Notes under the pieces: generated by a model
Told to the model about the DNA's origin: nothing
Databases searched by the model: none
Seen by the model: only the letters and a program-made list of their open reading frames with translations
Part shown: positions 1 to 8,658 of the stretch, piece by piece
Position numbering within the stretch: the first letter of the stretch is position 1
Layout: the number at the start of each line of letters is the position of its first letter
Translations under genes and position numbers: made by a program
Assembly (NCBI GenBank): GCA_022984795.1
Contig: JALIHJ010000041.1
Coordinates: 124,001 to 188,000, forward strand
DNA length: 64,000 bases
Direction of reading: 5' to 3'
From: Fabrea salina
Lineage: Eukaryota > Ciliophora > Heterotrichea > Heterotrichida > Fabreidae

Positions 1-456
1 ATCACTGACGCACTCAACGCTACAAAAGCTGCTGTTGAAGAAGGCATTGTAGTAGGAGGAGGCTCTGCTTTGCTTTACGCTTCTTCTAAGCTCAGAACTC
101 TCAAAACTGACTGCGGCCCTGACGAACAGATTGGAATCAAAATGGTTGAAAACGCTTGCAAAATGCCTATCATGGCCATCGTGGATAACGCTGGACGTGA
201 CGGAAGTGGAGTAGTTGAGTACTTGCTTGAAAAGAACGACCCTTCAATTGGGTATGACGCCGTGCACCACGAGTTCGTCAACATGGTTAAGAGCGGAATT
301 GTAGACCCCACAAAGGTGGTAAGAACTGCCTTGGAAGATGCCGCCAGTGTAGCCTCTTTGATGACCACTACAGAAGCAATGGTAGTTGACATACCTGAAG
401 AAAAAAAGGAGTCGGGTGGAATGGGTGGAATGGGGGGAATGGGAGGAATGTACTAG
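1..456 (+). CDS. HSP60: Mitochondrial chaperonin Hsp60, C-terminal part (5' end outside window)
   Basis: The frame is open from base 1 and ends in TAG, giving the last 151 residues of a group I chaperonin. The opening residues [20 protein letters not shown] match the well-conserved GroEL/Hsp60 segment that leads into the ATP-binding equatorial domain. The protein ends in four GGM repeats followed by Tyr, the flexible C-terminal tail of bacterial and mitochondrial Hsp60 that points into the folding cavity. Known role of the family: ATP-driven folding of proteins in the mitochondrial matrix with Hsp10. The tail and the [11 protein letters not shown] segment exclude the cytosolic CCT family. The start codon and any targeting sequence lie before the window. 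Confidence 0.95.
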   Translation: MTDALNATKAAVEEGIVVGGGSALLYASSKLRTLKTDCGPDEQIGIKMVENACKMPIMAIVDNAGRDGSGVVEYLLEKNDPSIGYDAVHHEFVNMVKSGIVDPTKVVRTALEDAASVASLMTTTEAMVVDIPEEKKESGGMGGMGGMGGMY

Positions 457-493
457 GCACCTAACTAACTCACATTTATAATTAGGCTTTAAA

Positions 494-1156
494 ATGAATA
501 CCGGCCAAAGTGTGGATTCTAAGGAAGAAAGGTTCAAAGGTAAGAATTATTCAGTGATAGTCATAGGACCTCCTCACGTTGGAAAATCTTCAGTGATTCA
601 GAAGTACGTTTATCACTCATTGCCTAGAAGAAAATTCCCTACTCAAGGAGTAGAACTGTACCCTAAACTCGACTACCACGAACCTACAAACACCAACGTA
701 AAGCTTTACATCTGGGACATTTCAGGCCACGACAAGTACAAAGAAATCGTTGTTCCCCATTTCAGAAAAAGCCACGCGTGTATGCTGGTTTGCAACATTG
801 ATGTTCCTAATTGCATGGAAGCAATGGAGCCTTGGCTAGAAAAAGTCAAGAAGTACTGCGGACCCAGGTGCGTGTGTGCTTTGGTGGGGTACAGCAAAGG
901 CGACCGCCAAGTAGAGCAGACTGAAGCCATCAACTGGGCTATTGACAGAGGGTTTCTGTACTTCGAAACCAACGCTGAGTGGGACAGCTACTTAAAAAGA
1001 GGCTGTGAAGTAGGTGTAAATATTCTTTTTCTGAAGCTCGTGGACGAAGTTATGCAGAAACACGGAAAGTCCAAGTTGAAAAGACAGAACTCAATCTCTT
1101 TGCGGGGAGGTATCCCAGCAACTAGTTCTAGAATAGGTAAGTGCTACTTTTGTTAA
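494..1156 (+). CDS. Degenerate Rab-like small GTPase
   Basis: A 220-residue Ras-superfamily protein. The phosphate-binding loop is intact (GPPHVGKSS, about residues 25-33), but the later motifs have drifted: the DxxG region reads WDISGHDKY, with His where the catalytic Gln should be; the NKxD guanine-specificity motif is replaced by GYSKGD; and the SAK motif is absent (ETNAE). The C-terminus GKCYFC carries two cysteines, consistent with geranylgeranylation and membrane attachment. The ATG is preceded by a TTATAAT-type AT-rich element 37 nt after the previous stop. It probably acts in membrane traffic but may not cycle as a normal GTPase; the exact subfamily cannot be named. Confidence 0.8.
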   Translation: MNTGQSVDSKEERFKGKNYSVIVIGPPHVGKSSVIQKYVYHSLPRRKFPTQGVELYPKLDYHEPTNTNVKLYIWDISGHDKYKEIVVPHFRKSHACMLVCNIDVPNCMEAMEPWLEKVKKYCGPRCVCALVGYSKGDRQVEQTEAINWAIDRGFLYFETNAEWDSYLKRGCEVGVNILFLKLVDEVMQKHGKSKLKRQNSISLRGGIPATSSRIGKCYFC

Positions 1157-1168
1157 TAAGAGGTTAAC

Positions 1169-1648
1169 TTATTCTACCTCAGGCTCTGGAACATAAACTC
1201 CTTTTCTACTCATCTGGGCTTTGATGTCTTCCCAAAGTTCTGGGGTGTATTCTTTAGTAAGAGCCCTCAAGTCGTCTCCATTGGGTGACTGCTGGGTGAA
1301 AAGTTCGTCCATGTACCGACAAGGAACCTTGCGTTTGTCAACCCAGTGGTGCATTATCACGTAAATCATAGTTCCAAACATAAACATTTCTCTAAAGCCT
1401 CCGTCTAGTCTTCTAATAGGGGGCCCTACTAAGAGATGTGCTAGTCCGTAGCTAATGCCAATCATAGGGAGTTGCAGGAGTGTCCTTCCAAAGAAGTACT
1501 TTTCGTGCATCATTTTCATTCTGAGCATTTCCCACCTTGTGAGGTGGTTGGAGTCTATTGTTTGGAACCACACTTGGTAGTCGTAATACGATACCCTCAC
1601 ATGCGGTTTTGCAGAAAAAGGAGCCTTGGCAAGTGGGTGTTCGTCCAT
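1169..1648 (-). CDS. Unrecognised 159-residue protein with hydrophobic centre, possibly mitochondrial
   Basis: The start chosen is MDEHPLAKAPFSAK, because upstream codons run into the divergent ankyrin gene. The middle (about residues 50-100) has two moderately hydrophobic stretches separated by GPPIRRLDGG, and the C-terminal part is polar and ends PEPEVE. Size, architecture and the HHWVDKRKVPCRYMDELF stretch are reminiscent of small accessory subunits of ciliate respiratory complexes, but this is only an impression; no family is recognised. It is convergent with the Rab-like gene (12 nt between stops) and divergent from the ankyrin gene with 28 bp between start codons. Confidence 0.75.
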   Translation of the reverse strand: MDEHPLAKAPFSAKPHVRVSYYDYQVWFQTIDSNHLTRWEMLRMKMMHEKYFFGRTLLQLPMIGISYGLAHLLVGPPIRRLDGGFREMFMFGTMIYVIMHHWVDKRKVPCRYMDELFTQQSPNGDDLRALTKEYTPELWEDIKAQMSRKGVYVPEPEVE

Positions 1649-1676
1649 ATTATTATGGCCAGAGTTTAAATTTATA

Positions 1677-2237
1677 ATGGACGAGGAGATCACAGACCGA
1701 ATGCACGCTGAAAGAATTCTCAAGAAAAACGGAGTTGAAGTCACAGCTAAGCCTCCTGGAGAACTTTTAATGCAAGCTGCAAGACTAGCTAAACTCAATA
1801 TTGTAAAGTTCTTCACAGAAACAGTTCCCCCAAGCTACAAAAACAAGTTTGAAGACACGCCTTTGCACTACGCAGCAATGGGAGGAGACTCTGAAACCAT
1901 CAGACACTTGTTGAACTGGGGAAGCGACCCCTTAGCAGTTAACTTGTACGGAGAAACTGCTTTATTCTATGCAGCTGAAGAAGGCCACACTCAAGCTTTA
2001 GAAGTTCTAGCTTCTTACGGAGGACTCCAAATCCAAGACAAGTTTGGGGAGACTCCATTGCACTTTGCTGCAAGAGAAGGGCACTTAGATGTTTGTGTGT
2101 TACTGCTGGAAAAAGCTCCAGAGTTACTAAACGTACTAAACGAAGAAGAAAAAACACCACTAAGTTACGCACTTAGCCAGGGACACATAGACTTGGCTAG
2201 ACACTTAGAAAGCTTAGGAGGAAGAATAAAAACTTAA
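1677..2237 (+). CDS. Ankyrin-repeat protein, 186 residues
   Basis: Begins MDEEITDRMHAER, directly after a TTTATA element. An N-terminal helical segment of about 60 residues is followed by four ankyrin repeats with the TPLHYAA / TALFYAA / TPLHFAA / TPLSYAL signatures (about residues 62-183), each followed by GH or GD and a leucine-rich second helix. Ankyrin repeats mediate protein-protein contacts, so the protein is probably an adaptor; nothing catalytic is visible. The last repeat runs to the C-terminus. Only 3 nt separate its TAA from the ATG of the next gene. Confidence 0.88.
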   Translation: MDEEITDRMHAERILKKNGVEVTAKPPGELLMQAARLAKLNIVKFFTETVPPSYKNKFEDTPLHYAAMGGDSETIRHLLNWGSDPLAVNLYGETALFYAAEEGHTQALEVLASYGGLQIQDKFGETPLHFAAREGHLDVCVLLLEKAPELLNVLNEEEKTPLSYALSQGHIDLARHLESLGGRIKT

Positions 2238-2240
2238 TAA

Positions 2241-3467
2241 ATGGACAACTTAAAAACACCTGAAAGGAACCAGAAGTCACTTGACCCCCACGGATACTAC
2301 AAAGACAAATACGAAAACAAGCTTCAAGAAAAAATATCAACTTTAAGACTTGAAATAGAACAAGAACTTAAAAACGAATTTGAAATCCAAGAAACCTCCA
2401 CAGAACAAACTGAACCAACCGACGAGTTCTCAAAAATCAGAAACGAAATGGAAGAACAGTTCCAACAACGACTCAGTGCAGAAAAGCAAATCTGGAAACA
2501 AGAAGTAGAATCCTCCTTCATAGAAGACCTTAGAAACAAAGACTACGAAGAGTTCAAACTCCAAGTAACCCAAATGGAACGGCAAGTCAAAGCCGACGTA
2601 GAAAAAGAACTCAAACGCCAAATAGAAAGAATCAACTTAGAAACCCAAGAAAAGATCAAGGAGTACATGGCCTCTTCGAAGCACCCACAAAACACCCAAA
2701 CTCAAAAAACCAAACAAGAAATCAAAGAAAAGATTTTGAGAGAACAAGAAAAACAACTTAAAGACTCACTAGAAGCAAACGTAAAAGAAGAAATGGAGTG
2801 CAAACTGCGCAACGAACTCTACCAGTCTTTAGAAAACGAAATCTACCAAGAAGTCCGAAACAGCATTAAAGAAGAAATCCGCAAAGACATAGAAGAACTA
2901 GGCCTCAACAAACAACAACAAATCAAAAACGAATACAAAAACAAAATCAAAACCCTAAAAGAAAAATACAGGTCCCAACACGAAGACGAGATCAACAAAC
3001 AAATCTCTTTAAAAGTCAAAAAACGCGAAGACGAGCTTAAAAAACAGTACAGAAACAAACTTGAAAGGCAGAAAAAAGAAATAATCGACTCAATTTCAAA
3101 TGAGTTTTCCCACAAAAACAACTCAGAACGCGACCAAATTAACAATGAACTCACAGAAGCCACCAAACTCAAAGCTTCTCTCAACACTCAAATTAAAAGA
3201 CTCCAACAACAAAGGAAAGAAGAAATCAGTCAAATTCGAAAACAAAGAGAAGAACTCCAAGACCGCATAGAAATGCTTGCCCAGGATAAGTCTTTCATGA
3301 CACCAATTAACCAGTCTTTCGAAGAAGAAATGGTCAGTCCTCGCTTTGAGCAAGAAGAAAAACCTGTTCCTCACAGTCCTGTTCCTATTCCTCAAAGGAA
3401 CCTTATCCCAGCTCCAAGTCACAAGTTCCAAACCAACTCCGATATGCCTAAACAGTACTATATTTAA
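2241..3467 (+). CDS. Long coiled-coil protein, 408 residues
   Basis: Almost the whole protein (about residues 20-355) is a charged, heptad-like sequence rich in Glu, Lys, Gln and Arg, typical of an extended coiled coil. The last 50 residues are proline-rich (HSPVPIPQRNLIPAP) and probably disordered. This build is common in ciliate basal-body, cortical and cytoskeletal proteins, but no specific family is recognised. Its TAA at 3465-3467 abuts the stop of the convergent NPRL2 gene with no base between, so the 3' UTRs must overlap the neighbouring coding sequence. Confidence 0.85.
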   Translation: MDNLKTPERNQKSLDPHGYYKDKYENKLQEKISTLRLEIEQELKNEFEIQETSTEQTEPTDEFSKIRNEMEEQFQQRLSAEKQIWKQEVESSFIEDLRNKDYEEFKLQVTQMERQVKADVEKELKRQIERINLETQEKIKEYMASSKHPQNTQTQKTKQEIKEKILREQEKQLKDSLEANVKEEMECKLRNELYQSLENEIYQEVRNSIKEEIRKDIEELGLNKQQQIKNEYKNKIKTLKEKYRSQHEDEINKQISLKVKKREDELKKQYRNKLERQKKEIIDSISNEFSHKNNSERDQINNELTEATKLKASLNTQIKRLQQQRKEEISQIRKQREELQDRIEMLAQDKSFMTPINQSFEEEMVSPRFEQEEKPVPHSPVPIPQRNLIPAPSHKFQTNSDMPKQYYI

Positions 3468-4634
3468 CTACTTATAAAAAGTTCTGCAGAAAGTGTCTAG
3501 GAGCTTTTCAACGTTTTCTTTAGAGGTTTCTTTGTAGGTTTCTTGGTAGCAACAGATCTCGTCTAAAATGTGTCTTCCGTTCAGAAACTTGGATGCTTTG
3601 TTAATCAGGTCTATATCTAAGGGCTTGGACTTGATAGTTTTAATGCTTTCTTCTTGGTTGGACAAATAGTACTTGTGCACTCTGCTCAAGATTCCGTTTA
3701 AAAGCCCAAACACTATGAACTTTTCCAAGTCAACCTCCTCAACGAAGTTAGGATTGGCTGTTAAAAAGTCGTTTAAGTGCTGGTCAGCTAAGTCACAGTA
3801 GTAGTTAAATATGCTAGCTTCGTCAAGGGAGTCTTTTTTAGCCAGCAAACTAACACTTTCCTCTGCCAAAACAGTTAATACTTCCGAAACTCTATGAGTT
3901 ACCCTGTAAATGTTGCTGAGGTCGAAGATGTCCACTATTTCAATCATCCTGTGGTAAAATAAGTGCTGGATGCAAGAAAGCACGTACTTTTCTTCTATTT
4001 TGGAAGACTCCACTATTTCCTTCACAAACTTGTGGCCGTCTATAAAAGGAATCACTCTGCTTAGAGTTAAGTCACAGCAGTGCTCAGTCAGTGAACTCAA
4101 TTCGCACAAAGGAACTGGAACGTCCCAAAGTTTAACTTTAGGGGGTGTTCTCATTTCTCTTCTGTAAACTTCTAAAACTATTACGTTCCACTCGTCTACT
4201 GGCACGTAACACTGGCCATCTGAGTTAAGTTGCAAGTAAACTTCCTGGCAGACCTTTCCGAGGATGCTTTTCTTAGACTCGCAGGAGACCAAGTCACTTT
4301 CTAGTTCTAGAGTAGAAATGCTGGAGGCTAGTTTTCTAACGATGTTTTCGTAAACACTTCTCCAAGGAAGTTGGTTTTCGGCTACAATGACTGCAATGTT
4401 GAACTCTATTTTCTGTCTTTCGTACTTGTCATTTACTATTATTACAGGAAGGCCCACTATGTAGTCCTGGTCTATTTGGATAGTAACTACTTTTCCACAG
4501 ATCTCAGGACGAGGTATCAAAACGTCTGAGTGCGCGTTGAACTGGTCCTCTTTAAGGTAATTCAGAGGATACTGGTAAACCAATGCCGGGCCTAACTTGT
4601 AGTCGAACTCGCAAAATAGCACACATTTAATCAT
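3468..4634 (-). CDS. NPRL2: NPRL2, nitrogen permease regulator 2-like (GATOR1 subunit)
   Basis: 388 residues, close to the usual NPRL2 length. The N-terminus (CVLFCEFDYKLGPALVYQYP) matches the conserved start of the NPRL2 longin-type domain, and the stretch VGLPVIIVNDKYERQKIEFN matches the following block (GxPv.i...kY.RN...FN in other species). Winged-helix-like segments follow (about residues 190-260). In other eukaryotes NPRL2 with NPRL3 and DEPDC5 forms GATOR1, the GTPase activator for Rag GTPases that restrains TORC1 when amino acids are scarce. This suggests GATOR1 signalling in this organism; partners are not in the window. Confidence 0.85.
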   Translation of the reverse strand: MIKCVLFCEFDYKLGPALVYQYPLNYLKEDQFNAHSDVLIPRPEICGKVVTIQIDQDYIVGLPVIIVNDKYERQKIEFNIAVIVAENQLPWRSVYENIVRKLASSISTLELESDLVSCESKKSILGKVCQEVYLQLNSDGQCYVPVDEWNVIVLEVYRREMRTPPKVKLWDVPVPLCELSSLTEHCCDLTLSRVIPFIDGHKFVKEIVESSKIEEKYVLSCIQHLFYHRMIEIVDIFDLSNIYRVTHRVSEVLTVLAEESVSLLAKKDSLDEASIFNYYCDLADQHLNDFLTANPNFVEEVDLEKFIVFGLLNGILSRVHKYYLSNQEESIKTIKSKPLDIDLINKASKFLNGRHILDEICCYQETYKETSKENVEKLLDTFCRTFYK

Positions 4635-4649
4635 TATAATAAGGTAAAC

Positions 4650-4880
4650 TTAAGCGTATCTTGCAAGCTCAGCTTTAAGTAGAGAAGGGAAGTTGTCTTC
4701 TTTTACGTCGTCGTCCCAATCTTCTTCCCAAGCTTTGAGTTCTTCTCCTTCTTCCATAGTGACGTCTTTTGTGTCTTTTTCGAACTCTTCAAACTCGTCG
4801 TCTTCTTCTACTAACTTGACTTCTGTTTTTTCGTTCTTGACTTCTTTCTGTTCGTCCTTCTCGATTTCCATGTCAGCCAT
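4650..4880 (-). CDS. SEM1: 26S proteasome subunit SEM1/DSS1
   Basis: A 76-residue, very acidic protein with the two hallmark blocks of the SEM1/DSS1 family: EEDDEFEEFEKD (about residues 25-36) and WEEDWDDDVKEDNFPSLLKAEL near the C-terminus (read as two adjacent pieces). SEM1 is an intrinsically disordered subunit of the proteasome lid that in other species also binds BRCA2 and the TREX-2 mRNA export complex. Length and motif order are normal for the family. It is transcribed divergently from RCE1 with only 24 bp between the two start codons. Confidence 0.9.
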   Translation of the reverse strand: MADMEIEKDEQKEVKNEKTEVKLVEEDDEFEEFEKDTKDVTMEEGEELKAWEEDWDDDVKEDNFPSLLKAELARYA

Positions 4881-4904
4881 GATAAATTTATAGTTATAAT
4901 ATAG
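4881..4904. promoter_or_regulatory. 24-bp divergent promoter of SEM1 and RCE1
   Basis: The entire space between two opposite start codons is 24 bp of pure A/T with three G or C, containing ATAAATTTAT (a 10-bp palindrome) and TTATAAT. Similar TTATAAT, TTTATA or TTAAATA elements sit within 30 nt of most starts in the window, so this is inferred to be the core promoter read in both directions. Both 5' UTRs must be extremely short or absent. Confidence 0.5.
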
Positions 4905-5750
4905 ATGTGGATCAGCTTAACGCAAGGAGCAGCTGCTGTTTGGTGTTTGTTGACGCCTTTGGTATTTATTGGAAGCATTTATGTGAAGAAACCCCTAGAC
5001 TCTTTGCGAGATGACCCCAAAGAAATCAAAAGAAGGTTCATAGTGATTGGAGTTACTACTTTGTTGTGGCCTTTACTCATGTTGTTCCTGTTTAGTGACT
5101 CTGCAAAAGAAGGCCCTAGTCCTTTTGTCTGGCTTGGATTAAGTCCTTTTCTGAATTGTTATCTCGGATCTATCATAAGTTTGGCTCTTTGCTTTTGTCT
5201 TTACTTAGGTCCACTTTTCCAAGTAGTTTTTGAAGAGCCTTACTTTTTCGAGTTCGACATCAAAGCAGTTAGGGCTTTAATAGCAGCTCCGGTATACGAA
5301 GAAACCGTTTTCAGGGTGTGCTTGATAGTTCCTATGATTGCGTCTGGGTGTTCTTTAACAGTAGCTGTGGTGGTTTCTTCAGTGATTTTTGGAACGAGTC
5401 ACCTTTACCACTTAGTAGAAGCCTTTTCTTTGAAGAAGCAAAAAAGAAAACAAAAGATACACGCTACCCTAGTTCAAGCTGCTTACACAACTGTGTTTGG
5501 TTTGTATGTAGGTTACTTGTTTGTGGGAACTGGGACTTTGTTTGCTCCTGTGGTTGCTCATTCTTTTTGCAACTATATGGGGCTGCCTGACTTGGGCTTT
5601 TTAAGTCCTTCTTCAGGAAGTCCTTACAAGTACCGTTACTACATTGCAGGAGCATACTTAGTGGGAATTTTGGCTTTTGCACTGCTACTACCCAGAATGG
5701 CAAACCCTTCTGTAATCAAGCCTTGGCTGTATTCCCTTTCAAGCACTTAA
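4905..5750 (+). CDS. RCE1: CAAX prenyl protease 2 (RCE1), ER membrane
   Basis: 281 residues with several hydrophobic membrane segments. The three signature motifs of the ABI/RCE1 glutamate intramembrane protease family are present in order: EETVFR (EExxxR, with the catalytic Glu), FGTSHLYH (FxxxH), and HSFCN (HxxxN). RCE1 removes the last three residues of farnesylated or geranylgeranylated CAAX proteins in the ER membrane before carboxymethylation. A likely client lies in this window: the doublecortin-Ras fusion ending in CTLL. The first ATG after the short AT-rich promoter is used. Confidence 0.92.
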   Translation: MWISLTQGAAAVWCLLTPLVFIGSIYVKKPLDSLRDDPKEIKRRFIVIGVTTLLWPLLMLFLFSDSAKEGPSPFVWLGLSPFLNCYLGSIISLALCFCLYLGPLFQVVFEEPYFFEFDIKAVRALIAAPVYEETVFRVCLIVPMIASGCSLTVAVVVSSVIFGTSHLYHLVEAFSLKKQKRKQKIHATLVQAAYTTVFGLYVGYLFVGTGTLFAPVVAHSFCNYMGLPDLGFLSPSSGSPYKYRYYIAGAYLVGILAFALLLPRMANPSVIKPWLYSLSST

Positions 5751-5755
5751 TAATA

Positions 5756-7258
5756 ATGGGTTGTTGTTATGTAAGTAAGTCTCAAGAGGATGAAGTGAGT
5801 CTTTTTGGGTTAACTTCAATGAAGTCTTACGACAAAGCAGAATCCACACAGGACTCTATAAACCTAGCCATCAAGCGCAAGAACTTCATCCATACCTGCC
5901 AAGGCGAGATTTCGGACAACTACATTTTTTTGGAGTTTTTGGGCGACGGGGGTTCTGGTTGTGTGCACAAAGCCATCCACAAAGCCACTCGGGACTTAAG
6001 AGCTATCAAAACGATTCCTAAAGGTTCTATCAGCCAAAACCACAAAAAACACATTTTTGCTGAAATTGAGTCCTTACGAGAACTCGACCACCCCAACATC
6101 ATAAGAGTCCACGAGTTCATTGAAGACGACAAAAACCTTCACATTGTAACTGAACTTTGCCAAGGCGGAGAGCTTTTCGACCGAATCATCAAAAACAAGT
6201 CTTTTTCTGAGAACCAAGCTGCGGGCTACATGTACCAAATTATGTCTGCTCTTGTGAACTGTCACAGACTCAACATCGTCCACAGGGACTTAAAGCCCGA
6301 AAACATTATGTTCCAGGACGCTTCAGAAAACTCAATAGTAAAAATCATTGACTTCGGAACTTCCCAAAGAGTAACTGGAAACAAGTTTTTGTCCAACTTT
6401 GTAGGAACTGCTTACTATGTAGCTCCAGAAGTGCTAGAAGGCCACTATGATTCCAAGTGCGACATTTGGAGTTGCGGAGTTTTACTGTACATTATGCTGT
6501 GCGGCTATCCTCCTTTCAACGGGCCAAGTGAAGCTGCTATTTTCACTAAAATACTTAGAGGAGTATATAGTTTTGACGGGGCTGACTGGAGTTCAGTTTC
6601 AAGGGGGGCTACAAGTTTGATTAGGAAAATGCTTACCAAAGACCCTTTTAAAAGGCCTTCGGCAGAAGAGGTCTTTATGGATCCCTGGATACAAAATAGA
6701 GCCAAACAGCTTGTAGAGGACTCCCGACTGGCCCCTTCTCTTCTAAACCACCTCACTTCTTTTTACGCTTCTAAAAAGATGCAGCAGGCAACGCTTGCTT
6801 ATATTGCTTCTCAGCTTACAACAGAAACTGAGATCCAGCACTTGCGAAAAGTCTTTGTAGCAATAGACACTAACGGAGACGGTCTGCTAAGCGAACAAGA
6901 ACTTGAAGAAGGCTTTGAAAAATGTGGCCTTTCAGACAAGTACGACTTCGAAGAAATTCTTAGAAGAGCAGACTTAGACTTGAACGGGTTCATAGACTAC
7001 ACTGAGTTCCTCACAGCAACTCTGGACTGGAAAAAGAGTTTGTCCCAGGATAGACTAGTTACTGTTTTCAATGCTTACGACAAAGACTGCAACGGAACCA
7101 TTTCAATAGAAGAACTTAAAGACTTCTTAGGAGAAGATTCCAAAGTAGAAGAACACGTGTGGCAAAAGATAATTGCTGAAGTTGACGAAAACGGAGACGG
7201 AGTGATTGACTTGAACGAATTCAAAAAAGCTGTTTTAAGTCCTTTATCTAAAACTTAA
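5756..7258 (+). CDS. Calcium-dependent protein kinase (CDPK) with four EF hands
   Basis: 500 residues from MGCCYVSKSQEDE; the start was chosen because upstream codons overlap the RCE1 end. The kinase domain (about residues 50-315) has GDGGSG in the glycine loop, HRDLKPEN in the catalytic loop, DFG and APE. A junction region precedes four EF hands with loops beginning DTNGDGLLS, DLDLNGFID, DKDCNGTIS and DENGDGVID (about residues 360-495), all with acidic residues at positions 1 and 12. This is the CDPK arrangement of ciliates, apicomplexans and plants. The N-terminal Gly-Cys-Cys suggests myristoylation and/or palmitoylation, so membrane-associated calcium signalling is likely. Its end overlaps the end of the convergent PX gene by 11 nt. 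Confidence 0.95.
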   Translation: MGCCYVSKSQEDEVSLFGLTSMKSYDKAESTQDSINLAIKRKNFIHTCQGEISDNYIFLEFLGDGGSGCVHKAIHKATRDLRAIKTIPKGSISQNHKKHIFAEIESLRELDHPNIIRVHEFIEDDKNLHIVTELCQGGELFDRIIKNKSFSENQAAGYMYQIMSALVNCHRLNIVHRDLKPENIMFQDASENSIVKIIDFGTSQRVTGNKFLSNFVGTAYYVAPEVLEGHYDSKCDIWSCGVLLYIMLCGYPPFNGPSEAAIFTKILRGVYSFDGADWSSVSRGATSLIRKMLTKDPFKRPSAEEVFMDPWIQNRAKQLVEDSRLAPSLLNHLTSFYASKKMQQATLAYIASQLTTETEIQHLRKVFVAIDTNGDGLLSEQELEEGFEKCGLSDKYDFEEILRRADLDLNGFIDYTEFLTATLDWKKSLSQDRLVTVFNAYDKDCNGTISIEELKDFLGEDSKVEEHVWQKIIAEVDENGDGVIDLNEFKKAVLSPLSKT

Positions 7259-8639
7259 GGTAACTGTTTCGAGCTTGAGTTAGAGCTTCAAGGAGCTCCT
7301 GCCAAACCAAGCAAGTGGTTTCTTGGATGCCAGTGAACGTCTTTGCAAACTGAACAAAGTGCAAGTTTCCAATGTTTTGGGTGTCATTTAAAACCCTTGG
7401 GACTTCTTTTTTCAACTGATAGTTAAAATAAGCAAACTCGTCCTTTGCTTCTTGAAGTTTGTTATTGTTTTGTTCAGATTTTATGTACACTGCATACTTG
7501 TTGTTGCGTTCTTTAATCATAGACTTTAAGTTACTCATTTCCATTTCTTCGTACTTAAAAAAGTTCCTAAAGTGGTTTTGCAGTGCTTGGGTTGCTTTTA
7601 AGTTTTGGGCCGACCAGCCTTGGAAGGAGTCTTGAAGTGACTTGTAAAGAACTTTGTTGCAAGTTAACTCAGGAAAGTAGTTTTGGAGTCTTTCTAGGGA
7701 TGAAAAGGACTCGTTGATTCCAGCTATTACTTCAGTGACTTCTAACAGTTTAGAAGTAAGGGTTTCAGTTTGTTTCTTAAGTCTTTTTTTAAGGACTGCA
7801 CAGGTATTTACATAGGTGATTCTTTCTTTTTCAGTTTGCAAGTCAAAAGTAGGGTCGCACTTCACTTGTCCAGTTAGACTCCATAAGTCATTTAAACCTG
7901 AAACTTTCTTTTCTTTAGCTGCTGCTTTTTTGATGCTGGCAAACCTAGCTTCTTCTTCTTGGAGAAAAGACACTATGTAAGGGCACTTTTGGAACAAAGC
8001 GTTTCTCATAACACCACCTAGAAACTTCTGCAAAAACATCATTTGTTGTTTTCTAAGGTCTTCGCTTACAGAGTACCTGATTTTTTTAGGCGGAATAGGA
8101 GGAGTGTAGTGTCCTGGGTACCTTTGGTCCAGCATCCACTTAACCCAAACGAAGTCGTCCATACTGCGGGTGACCTTCCACTTCATCGGAAAAGTTTCTA
8201 TTTGGAACTTCACTTTAGTACTTGAAAAAAGACTGCCTGGAACTACTTCAGTTCCAGTAATGGAGACTTCTAGGGACTCTTGGAGCGACAAAGAGTTGTC
8301 AAAGGAAACTTGGCAAGGAACAGAGTAAACTCCTTGTGACTCAAGAGGACTATGAGCTTGTGCTTGGATGAACTGGTCAGGGTTGGAGTCCGAAAGCGCG
8401 TGCTGCACAGCTTCAGAAATGTTTAGGGGTTCAATTACTTCGGGAGTGAGGTCTTCTTCATCTACTGACAAAACATCGTCTTGGTTTTTGAATTGTTCTA
8501 CAACAGCTTTGAGTTCTTCTAGAGTCCAGTTGTCGACATCGGTGCCCTTTCTGTCTTCACAGAACTTAGTGAACTCCTCAGGGCTATATCCTTTGTCTAT
8601 GATTTGTGTTCGCAAATAGCTTTGTTTTTCACTGCGCAT
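7248..8639 (-). CDS. PX-domain (sorting-nexin-like) protein
   Basis: 463 residues from MRSEKQSYLRTQIIDKGYSP; this start avoids overlap with the TBC gene just upstream. The N-terminal 45 residues (KGYSPEEF..FCEDRKGTDVDNWTLEEL, given in pieces) form a small helical module. A PX domain follows (about residues 140-250), with the proline-rich loop YTPPIPPKK and the downstream basic residues expected to bind phosphoinositides. The C-terminal 200 residues are helical and resemble the BAR-like dimerisation part of sorting nexins. Probable role: endosomal membrane binding. It lies 19 nt downstream of the RabGAP gene on the same strand. Confidence 0.85.
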   Translation of the reverse strand: MRSEKQSYLRTQIIDKGYSPEEFTKFCEDRKGTDVDNWTLEELKAVVEQFKNQDDVLSVDEEDLTPEVIEPLNISEAVQHALSDSNPDQFIQAQAHSPLESQGVYSVPCQVSFDNSLSLQESLEVSITGTEVVPGSLFSSTKVKFQIETFPMKWKVTRSMDDFVWVKWMLDQRYPGHYTPPIPPKKIRYSVSEDLRKQQMMFLQKFLGGVMRNALFQKCPYIVSFLQEEEARFASIKKAAAKEKKVSGLNDLWSLTGQVKCDPTFDLQTEKERITYVNTCAVLKKRLKKQTETLTSKLLEVTEVIAGINESFSSLERLQNYFPELTCNKVLYKSLQDSFQGWSAQNLKATQALQNHFRNFFKYEEMEMSNLKSMIKERNNKYAVYIKSEQNNNKLQEAKDEFAYFNYQLKKEVPRVLNDTQNIGNLHFVQFAKTFTGIQETTCLVWQELLEALTQARNSYLKF

Positions 8640-8658
8640 TTTTAACCTATTAGTTACA

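Noticed and set aside
3459-3472. Possible 14-nt intron at the end of NPRL2 (GTAGTTAAATATAG on the minus strand)
   Set aside because: It is 14 nt rather than 15, lacks the GTAA start, and would lead into the convergent gene; NPRL2 already has a full length.
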